Position numbers and translations under genes: made by a program. A stretch of DNA of 64,000 bases from Mycolicibacterium rhodesiae JS60 (GTDB taxonomy: Bacteria; Actinomycetota; Actinomycetes; Mycobacteriales; Mycobacteriaceae). Shown piece after piece: positions 58,202 to 64,000 of the stretch (positions are counted from its first letter, which is position 1; every line of letters starts with the position of its first letter). The notes under the pieces were generated by a model. The model had not been told where the DNA came from. It ran no database searches and saw nothing but the letters and a program-made list of their open reading frames with translations. The stretch lies in the NCBI GenBank assembly GCA_000230935.2, contig AGIQ01000002.1, positions 1,847,932 to 1,911,931 on the forward strand. The letters run 5' to 3'.

Positions 58202-59029
58202 ATGGCACAGAAACCTGTCGCGAATGCGCTGACCCTGGAGCTTGAGCCGATTGTCGCCGACAATCTGGCTCGCTTTCTGGAAACCGCCGACGAGTGGTAC
58301 GGCCACGACTACGTACCGTTCGACCAGGGCGAGAACTTCGCGTTCCTCGGCGGCAAGGACTGGGACCCGTCTCAGGTGACTCTGCCCGCCGACGTCGTCG
58401 ATGCGCTCGAGATCCTCCTGATCACCAAGGACAACCTCGCCGGATATCACCGCGAGCTGGTCGAACACTTTGTCCTGGAGGACAAGTGGGGCCGCTGGAT
58501 GGGCCGCTGGACCGCCGAGGAGAACCTGCACGCGATCGCGTTGCGGAACTACCTGGTGGTCACCCGCAACTTCGACCCGACCGCCAACGAGGATGTCCGC
58601 GTCGCGCACGTCATGCGCGGGTACCGGGCCGATCACTTCACCCAGATCGAGACGCTGGTCTTCATGGCGCTCTACGAGCGGGCGCACGCCGTGTTCACCC
58701 GCAACCTCGAGGCCAAGGTCGACGAGCCCGCACTCAAGGGTCTGGTCGGGCGGATCGCCCGCGATGAGGAGCGGCACGAAGAGGTCTTTGCCAACCTCGT
58801 CGCGCATTGCCTGCAAACCCATCGCGATTCGACGATCAACTCGATCGCGCGTCGCGCGGTCGGTTTCGGTGTCGTCGGCGGCGACATCGTCGAGTACCAG
58901 GACAAGCTGCAGAACGTCGCGAAGGCCGGGATCTTCGACATCGAAGCCTCACGGCAGGTGGTCTCCGATCGCATCGCGGCATGGGGTCTCGGCGACGAGT
59001 CGGTGCTGAAGAAGTTCGTTCGCTCCTAG
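58202..59029 (+). CDS. desA2: Acyl-ACP desaturase-like DesA2
   Basis: 275 residues, same as Rv1094. The ferritin-like di-iron ligands are in EENLHAIALR and DEERHEEVF; the rest is helical. Essential in M. tuberculosis for desaturation in mycolic acid synthesis. Met58202 is supported by the family length even though no clear ribosome site precedes it, so translation may be leaderless or near-leaderless. The 59 nt upstream carries the palindrome that probably controls it. Confidence 0.94.
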   Translation: MAQKPVANALTLELEPIVADNLARFLETADEWYGHDYVPFDQGENFAFLGGKDWDPSQVTLPADVVDALEILLITKDNLAGYHRELVEHFVLEDKWGRWMGRWTAEENLHAIALRNYLVVTRNFDPTANEDVRVAHVMRGYRADHFTQIETLVFMALYERAHAVFTRNLEAKVDEPALKGLVGRIARDEERHEEVFANLVAHCLQTHRDSTINSIARRAVGFGVVGGDIVEYQDKLQNVAKAGIFDIEASRQVVSDRIAAWGLGDESVLKKFVRS

Positions 59030-59083
59030 CGTGGCGGCGCGCCGATCGGCGCGCGAGCGCAGACGGGAGTAGCGTCGCTGTCG

Positions 59084-59197
59084 ATGGCTAGCGACATGCT
59101 CTGCTGTCCGGGCGGCACCTATCGTTTCGACTACGACAGGACCGGTCCCGGTCCTGGTGCCGCAGTGTCCGCCGAGGGGTTTGCGGGGACCGCGTGA
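59084..59197 (+). CDS. Possible 37-residue leader ORF before phoH2
   Basis: An ATG-start ORF (MASDMLCCPGGTYRFDYDR...) ending 16 nt before the phoH2 GTG. ACGGGAG lies about 17 nt upstream, rather far for a ribosome site. Mycobacterial phoH2 genes have been described with a small upstream antitoxin gene, phoAT; whether this is its counterpart cannot be told by eye and no similarity is claimed. It may be non-coding. Confidence 0.3.
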   Translation: MASDMLCCPGGTYRFDYDRTGPGPGAAVSAEGFAGTA

Positions 59198-59213
59198 ACC
59201 TGAGGAGCGCCCA

Positions 59214-60533
59214 GTGACCGATTCGCAGTCGCCCGTTCGGACGTATGTGCTCGACACCTCAGTTCTGTTGTCCGACCCGTGGGCGTGCACCCGGTTCGCT
59301 GAACACGAAGTGGTGGTACCGCTCGTGGTCATCAGCGAACTGGAAGCCAAACGCCACCACCACGAGTTGGGTTGGTTCGCCCGGCAGGCACTGCGGTTGT
59401 TCGACGATCTTCGTCTGGAACACGGTCGTCTCGATCAGCCGATTCCCATTGGGACACAAGGCGGAACACTGAATGTCGAGCTCAACCACAGCGACCCGAT
59501 GGTGCTGCCGTCCGGGTTCCGCACCGAGAGCAACGACACCCGGATCCTGACGGTCGCGGCCAACCTGGCGGCCGAGGGCAAGCGAGTCACGTTGGTCAGC
59601 AAGGACATTCCGCTGCGGGTGAAGGCCGGCGCGGTCGGCCTGCTGGCCGACGAATACCACGCCCAGGATGTGATCACCTCCGGCTGGACGGGGATGACCG
59701 AGCTCGACGTGGCGGGCGAGGATATCGACACGATCTTCTCCGAGGGCGAGATCGATCTCGAGGATGCGCGTAATCTGCCGTGCCACACCGGTGTTCGGCT
59801 GCTCGGTGCGAGCCAGAGCGCGCTGGGCCGGGTAAACGCGGATAAGAAGGTTCAGCTGGTTCGCGGTGATCGTGAGGTGTTCGGCCTCCGGGGAAGGTCC
59901 GCCGAACAGCGCGTCGCGCTCGATCTGCTGCTCGACGAGTCGGTGGGCATTGTGTCGCTGGGCGGCAAGGCCGGTACCGGCAAGTCGGCACTGGCGCTGT
60001 GCGCGGGTCTCGAGGCGGTCCTGGAACGGCGCACCCAGCGCAAGGTCGTGGTGTTCCGGCCGCTGTATGCGGTCGGCGGGCAGGACCTGGGCTATCTCCC
60101 GGGCAGCGAGAGCGACAAGATGGGCCCCTGGGCGCAGGCCGTCTTCGACACCCTGGAGGGGCTGGCGTCACCGGCTGTCCTGGAGGAGGTGCTCTCCCGC
60201 GGGATGCTCGAGGTGCTGCCGCTGACGCACATCCGGGGTCGTTCGCTGCACGACTCGTTCGTGATCGTCGACGAGGCGCAGTCGCTGGAGCGCAACGTGC
60301 TGCTGACCGTGCTCTCGCGGCTGGGTAGCGGATCGCGGGTGGTGCTGACTCACGATGTCGCGCAGCGTGACAATCTTCGGGTCGGACGCCACGACGGCGT
60401 CGCGGCGGTCATCGAGAAGCTCAAGGGCCACCCCCTGTTCGCGCACATCACCCTGATGCGCAGCGAACGCTCGCCGATCGCCGCACTGGTCACCGAGATG
60501 CTCGAGGAGATCAGCCCCGGCGCCCTGCCGTGA
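59214..60533 (+). CDS. phoH2: PhoH2: PIN-domain RNase fused to PhoH ATPase
   Basis: 439 residues from GTG59214 with GAGGAG upstream. The PIN nuclease domain shows Asp14 (VLDTS), Glu42/Glu44, Asp108 (ESNDTRIL) and Asp131; the PhoH ATPase has Walker A GGKAGTGKS (250-258) and Walker B VIVDEAQ near 355. Known mycobacterial PhoH2 acts as an ATP-driven RNA helicase/RNase. Matches Rv1095. A long perfect hairpin follows immediately. Confidence 0.95.
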   Translation: MTDSQSPVRTYVLDTSVLLSDPWACTRFAEHEVVVPLVVISELEAKRHHHELGWFARQALRLFDDLRLEHGRLDQPIPIGTQGGTLNVELNHSDPMVLPSGFRTESNDTRILTVAANLAAEGKRVTLVSKDIPLRVKAGAVGLLADEYHAQDVITSGWTGMTELDVAGEDIDTIFSEGEIDLEDARNLPCHTGVRLLGASQSALGRVNADKKVQLVRGDREVFGLRGRSAEQRVALDLLLDESVGIVSLGGKAGTGKSALALCAGLEAVLERRTQRKVVVFRPLYAVGGQDLGYLPGSESDKMGPWAQAVFDTLEGLASPAVLEEVLSRGMLEVLPLTHIRGRSLHDSFVIVDEAQSLERNVLLTVLSRLGSGSRVVLTHDVAQRDNLRVGRHDGVAAVIEKLKGHPLFAHITLMRSERSPIAALVTEMLEEISPGALP

Positions 60534-60587
60534 GTGATTTCGGCGCGTTTTCGTTCGCTCAGCGGCGGAAAACGCGCCGAAATCGCT
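60533..60587 (+). terminator. Long hairpin after phoH2
   Basis: A perfect 17 bp stem, GATTTCGGCGCGTTTTC (60536-60552) with GAAAACGCGCCGAAATC (60568-60584), and a 15 nt loop; the stem extends to about 20 bp with one G-T pair. It starts at the phoH2 stop and ends 9 nt before the deacetylase GTG, so it may act as a terminator or control readthrough. I recall such GCGCG-centred palindromes between other mycobacterial genes. Confidence 0.75.
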
Positions 60588-60595
60588 AAAGAACG

Positions 60596-61498
60596 GTGGC
60601 CGGTAAACTCAGCCGGGTGCGGCGCCGACCCGACAGCCTGTCCTGGTCCTATCTGAGGACCGCGATCGGCGTGTGCGCCGGTGTGGCCGTCGTCGTCATC
60701 GGCGGATTCACCGGGCACGTCAAGGTGGCCAAGGCCGACGCAGTCGACTGTTCGGTGGTCAAGTGCGTGGCGCTGACCTTCGATGACGGGCCCTCGCCGT
60801 TCACCGACCGGCTCCTGGGCATCCTGAACGACGCGGACGCCAAGGCGACGTTCTTCATGATCGGCAACAAGGTGGCCGCCAACCCGGCCGGTGCCAAGCG
60901 GGTGGCCGACGCCGGCATGGAGATCGGCAGCCACACCTGGGAACACCCGAACATGACGACGATCCCGCCCGAGGACGTGCCCGCCCAGTTCAGCAAGGCG
61001 AACGACGCGATCAAGGCCGCTACCGGGCAGACCCCGGTGCTGTGGCGGCCGGCCGGCGGGCTCACCAATGACGCCGTCAACAAGGTGGCCGCCCAGTACG
61101 GGCTGGCCGCCATCCTGTGGGATGTGATCCCGTTCGACTGGATGAACGACTCGAACACCGCCGCCACCCGCTACATGCTGATGACCCAGATCAGGCCCGG
61201 CTCGGTTGTGCTCTTCCACGACACCTATTCGTCCACCGTCGATCTCGTCGAGCAGTTCATCCCGGTGCTCAAGGCCAACGGCTACCACCTGGTCACCGTC
61301 ACGCAGATGCTGGGCCCGCGGGCACCCGGCAGCGTGTACGGCTCGCGGGACAACGGCCCGCCGGCCAACGTGCTGCAGGACATCCCGGCCGCCGATATCC
61401 CGGCGCTGCCGGCAACCCCGTCGCCCAAGCCGATGCCGAACATTCCGATCACCGACATCCCCGGGGCCAATTCCGGCGGTTCCAATAACGGCGCTTAG
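60596..61498 (+). CDS. Exported polysaccharide deacetylase (Rv1096-like)
   Basis: 300 residues from GTG60596. N-terminal signal or anchor helix (IGVCAGVAVVVIGGF), then a NodB domain: TFDDG (Asp63/Asp64), SHTWEH (His113, His117), RPAGG and LFHDT. A Pro/Ala-rich low-complexity tail of about 60 residues (PAADIPALPATPSPKPMP) follows, probably a wall spacer. Carbohydrate esterase family 4 removes N-acetyl groups from peptidoglycan or glycans. Position matches Rv1096. Lies directly after the phoH2 hairpin. Confidence 0.9.
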   Translation: MAGKLSRVRRRPDSLSWSYLRTAIGVCAGVAVVVIGGFTGHVKVAKADAVDCSVVKCVALTFDDGPSPFTDRLLGILNDADAKATFFMIGNKVAANPAGAKRVADAGMEIGSHTWEHPNMTTIPPEDVPAQFSKANDAIKAATGQTPVLWRPAGGLTNDAVNKVAAQYGLAAILWDVIPFDWMNDSNTAATRYMLMTQIRPGSVVLFHDTYSSTVDLVEQFIPVLKANGYHLVTVTQMLGPRAPGSVYGSRDNGPPANVLQDIPAADIPALPATPSPKPMPNIPITDIPGANSGGSNNGA

Positions 61499-61524
61499 AA
61501 GCGCCGGCCGTGGCGGGTTTACTC

Positions 61525-63084
61525 CTACGCGGGGTTTAGTTCGTTGGGTGCGGGTGCGCCCAGGACGGTGAGGAGGTCGGCGAGTTTTTCGTCGATTTGG
61601 TTGCCGGTGGCTTCGATCACGGGGTTGTCGAAGCTGTCGAAGACGGTGCTCGGCTGGTCGATGACGAAGTGGGTCTTGCCGTCGGCGTCCTGATAGATCG
61701 CTGCCCGCAGCGGCGCGTACAACATGACGGACTGGTCTTCGCGGTACATCTCTTCGGCGAACAAGTGGTTGCCCACCAGGTACTGGACGACGTTGCTGGC
61801 TTCGGGGGGATAGCCGAAGCCGGCACTGAGCATCAGGGAGAACGGCGGAATGCTGCCGTAGCGGATGAATCCGTAGGGCGCGTTGGCGTTCGTCGCGGCG
61901 ATGAGGGCGTCCAAGTTCGGTTGGCCGGCCAGGATCACGTTCAACACGTCCTGGCTCATTGTCGGTACCGCGGCCTCGAAGGCGGCGCGGAAGTCGCTGT
62001 AGGACTGGTTGACGATGATGTCGAGTCGGTTCACGTTGTTGCCGATGACGTTCACGCCGGCCTGGGGGGCGGCGACCGAGACGTTGATCTGCATCGTGGT
62101 GGCGTGGGCGGGCCCGCCGCCGAGTAGTCCCAACAGTCCGTGCACGTGGACCGGGCCGGTTTCGTCGCTGACGGTGACGGTGAACGAGTCGGTGCCGCCG
62201 GTGCTGGCCAGTGCCTCCGAGGGTGTGTAGGTGAAAGTTCCGTCGGTCGCGACCGTGACGGTGCCGCTGTCGGGGCCGTCGGTGACGGCATAGGAGATCG
62301 GGTCCCCCTCGGCGTCGGTGACCTGAAGGTCACCGGTGATCACGCCGCCGGGGCCTTGGGAGTTCGAAGTGGAGTCGTAGTTGATCGCGGGATTGTGATT
62401 GAAGAACGCGCGCTCGAACTCACGGCGTACCCAAGCCAGCAGGCCACCCATTGTCACATCGGCTGGCGGTGCGAACGGGATACCCGGCCCCAAAGCCAGT
62501 GCGACCGCCTCGGATATCGTCGTGGCCGCGGGCTTCGCTGGGGCATAGCTGGCTTTGGGAGGGGCTGCGAGTGGATGCAGGGTCGCCAGCCCCGGGACTT
62601 GGGTCGCCGGTTGCCCCGAAGGCTCAGGCGTGGATTGAGAGGTTGCGACGGTCTGAGTCTCTGAGTCGGTTGCGGTCGGCACGTCAGGGGATGCGCTTGG
62701 AACAGCGGTAGTGAGAGCCCGGGCGTTGACGCGGTTGGACTTGTTCCGCTGGGAACTCGGCAGCGACTGCTCGGGCTTGTGCGGACGGCCGGAATGCGCG
62801 GTCCCGGACTTGTTTCCACCCGTGCGAGCGGGCCCGGCGGTCCCGGCCGAGGATGTCGAGCCCGTTTGGGCAGAGTTGCCCGTCGACGAGGAGTTCGAGC
62901 CGGTGTCGGCCATCGCCGCACCGGCGTTGGTGGCCACGGCTATGCCCAATCCGAGCGTGAAAGCCAATGCGCCGGTACGCGACACGAGTCGGCTGGTGTC
63001 GACACCGGTGGGGGCCACCTCGGCGCCCCCGCTGAGCGGGTGCGCTACGCGGCGATCAGTGCCCGTCCGTCTCGACTTTGCCAT
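61525..63084 (-). CDS. Secreted Ig-like/DUF302 surface protein
   Basis: About 519 residues from Met63084. Signal peptide (LAFTLGLGIAVATNAGAAMA), a roughly 150-residue Ser/Thr/Gly/Pro-rich region, a VCBS/cadherin-like beta domain (about 250-330: DLQVTDAEGDPISYAVTDG then GTFTYTPSEA) and a C-terminal DUF302-like domain starting near INVSVAAPQ/VNRLDIIVNQSYSDF with DQPSTVFDSF. Typical of mycobacterial large secreted Ig-fold proteins of unknown role, perhaps cell-surface contact or ligand binding. It is outside the M. tuberculosis-like gene order. The 283 nt upstream has no gene. Confidence 0.83.
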   Translation of the reverse strand: MAKSRRTGTDRRVAHPLSGGAEVAPTGVDTSRLVSRTGALAFTLGLGIAVATNAGAAMADTGSNSSSTGNSAQTGSTSSAGTAGPARTGGNKSGTAHSGRPHKPEQSLPSSQRNKSNRVNARALTTAVPSASPDVPTATDSETQTVATSQSTPEPSGQPATQVPGLATLHPLAAPPKASYAPAKPAATTISEAVALALGPGIPFAPPADVTMGGLLAWVRREFERAFFNHNPAINYDSTSNSQGPGGVITGDLQVTDAEGDPISYAVTDGPDSGTVTVATDGTFTYTPSEALASTGGTDSFTVTVSDETGPVHVHGLLGLLGGGPAHATTMQINVSVAAPQAGVNVIGNNVNRLDIIVNQSYSDFRAAFEAAVPTMSQDVLNVILAGQPNLDALIAATNANAPYGFIRYGSIPPFSLMLSAGFGYPPEASNVVQYLVGNHLFAEEMYREDQSVMLYAPLRAAIYQDADGKTHFVIDQPSTVFDSFDNPVIEATGNQIDEKLADLLTVLGAPAPNELNPA

Positions 63085-63379
63085 TGCAACTGCCCTTCGT
63101 TCGTTGAAACACAAAGCGGAGCCGGGTAGCGATGGTCGCCAGCCACGACGAAACTGTCCGGGCTGTCCTCGATACAGCCCGAATGCCTTAGGTGCGTTGA
63201 TGTTTCATGCATTCGGATTACTTGTGCCTGGGAGGCTACTGCGGATTTGGCAGGAATAGCCTGAAGGGTCAATATGTGGCGCAAGTGTTCCGAAGCGTGT
63301 CGCGATGGTTCCAATCGATGACGGCTGATCGAGGATTTTCGCGACAGCGGTCGCACTAAATGCCCGGTTGTGCCGACTT

Positions 63380-63643
63380 CAGTGCGCGAGGCTGCTGGAG
63401 TTGTTGGTATTCGCGTTGATCCGCGCGGATATGCCTGGCTATAGCCGGGTGTTCATCGGCTGGTTCGGACCGCGAGGGATCGGCACGGTGGTGCTCGGTC
63501 TACGGGTGATCGAGCGCGGCGATATCGAGCATGCCGATCTGCTGACACAGGCCGGAGTGATCGCGGTGACGCCGAGTCTGGTGGTGCACAGCGTCACCGC
63601 GCCGCTGGGGATTGCCCGCCTCGGCGCCAAGGCCAGCGCTTAG
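63380..63643 (+). pseudogene. Sodium/proton antiporter C-terminal fragment
   Basis: About 88 residues of NhaP-type antiporter C-terminus: SRVFIGWFGPRGIGTVVLGL, ERGDIEHADLLTQAG and SLVVHSVTAPLGI. The intact protein would have over 400 residues; the rest is absent and no start codon fits. It is a remnant left by deletion or recombination. It overlaps the end of the convergent glycine-rich gene by 4 nt. Confidence 0.75.
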
Positions 63644-64000
63644 GCAGCGGCGGCGCCGTTGCCTCCGCTACCGCCGGCACCGCCTGCGCCGCCATTGGCG
63701 CCATCGTGGTTGTTGCCCGGGTTCGTGCCGTTACCGCCATTGCCGGGTGTTGCACCGCTGCTGCCGGCGCCGCCTCCGCCACCGCTGCCGCCGGTGCCGC
63801 CGTTCGCCCCGGTCCCGCCAGCGCCCGTCGATCCGCCGGTACCGCCGACACCACCGGTGCCGCCCGTGCCGCCCGCTCCCGTTGAGCTCGTTCCGCCCTG
63901 GCCACCTTGCCCGCCGGTGCCAGCGCCACCTCCGGTGGCGCCCGCGCCCGTGCCGCCCTGACCACCGGTGCCGCCCTGACCGCCCGTGCCGCCGGTCGCC
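63640..64000 (-). CDS. PGRS-like glycine-rich protein, 3' end (partial)
   Basis: About 120 residues of the C-terminus, continuing beyond the right edge. Read on the minus strand it is Gly/Ala/Thr-rich with GGTGGQ, GGTGGV, GGAGG and GNGG repeats and ends GGSGGNGAAAA before a TAA at 63642-63640. This is the PE_PGRS or PGRS-like pattern of mycobacteria. Whether a PE domain is present cannot be seen. The opposite strand reads as a proline-rich frame that is only its shadow. Confidence 0.8.
   Translation of the reverse strand, partial: ATGGTGGQGGTGGQGGTGAGATGGGAGTGGQGGQGGTSSTGAGGTGGTGGVGGTGGSTGAGGTGANGGTGGSGGGGGAGSSGATPGNGGNGTNPGNNHDGANGGAGGAGGSGGNGAAAA

Noticed and set aside
63659..63961. Proline-rich plus-strand frame at the right edge
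   Set aside because: It is the complement of Gly-Gly-Ala repeats in the PGRS-like gene read on the minus strand.

Overview
The window is high-GC DNA from a mycobacterium, most likely an environmental Mycolicibacterium-type species. From about 29.4 kb to 61.5 kb the gene order follows the M. tuberculosis segment Rv1064c (lpqV) to Rv1096. It runs: a cysteine-dioxygenase-like protein, a rhodanese, Rv1069c-like, echA8, echA9, a Bax-inhibitor-like protein, Rv1073-like, fadA3, an SGNH esterase, lipU, cbs, pra, metB, greA, a DUF4307 protein, mca, a DUF255 protein, a hemolysin-III-like protein, a short-chain prenyl synthase, coaA, glyA, desA2, phoH2 and a polysaccharide deacetylase. It is not M. tuberculosis: the PE_PGRS genes of that stretch are absent, pra is triplicated, and several extra genes are inserted. 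This comparison is from memory of the H37Rv map; no alignment was run.

Left part (about 1-28.4 kb). After two tandem secreted DUF732 proteins comes a dense, accessory-looking catabolic region. Block A holds a rightward carotenoid/lignostilbene-type oxygenase, an acyl-CoA ligase and a crotonase. Facing it are a TetR gene and a leftward operon of P450, 3Fe-4S ferredoxin, a rifampin-phosphotransferase-like dikinase and a lipocalin-like protein. Block B (11.6-27.6 kb) holds four acyl-CoA dehydrogenases, a GMC oxidoreductase, three SDRs, two crotonases, two thiolases, a second acyl-CoA ligase and a metallo-beta-lactamase-fold protein, followed by a second TetR gene. The content fits oxidation, cleavage, CoA activation and beta-oxidation of a bulky hydrophobic substrate, which the sequence does not name.

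Two recurring dyad motifs tie the genes together. ATGTGTAC-N6-GTAWACAT lies upstream of the oxygenase, the P450 operon and the first TetR gene. TTTAA-N6-TTAAA lies upstream of the 11.6 kb dehydrogenase, the 16.8-26.5 kb operon and the metallo-beta-lactamase gene. They look like two TetR operators, so the region is probably two co-operating regulons.

Junction (28.4-29.4 kb). There is no intact gene here, only a multiply frameshifted acyl-CoA dehydrogenase remnant and three 19-20 bp hairpin-like repeats that resemble a transposon end. This probably marks the border between the accessory block and the conserved chromosome.

Right part (29.4-64 kb). This carries housekeeping functions: sulfur amino acid metabolism (cbs, metB), mycothiol detoxification (mca), CoA and one-carbon metabolism (coaA, glyA), mycolate desaturation (desA2), transcript cleavage (greA) and cell-envelope enzymes. 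The last 2.5 kb diverges from the M. tuberculosis order: a secreted Ig-like/DUF302 protein, an antiporter fragment, and the 3' end of a glycine-rich PGRS-like gene that runs off the edge.
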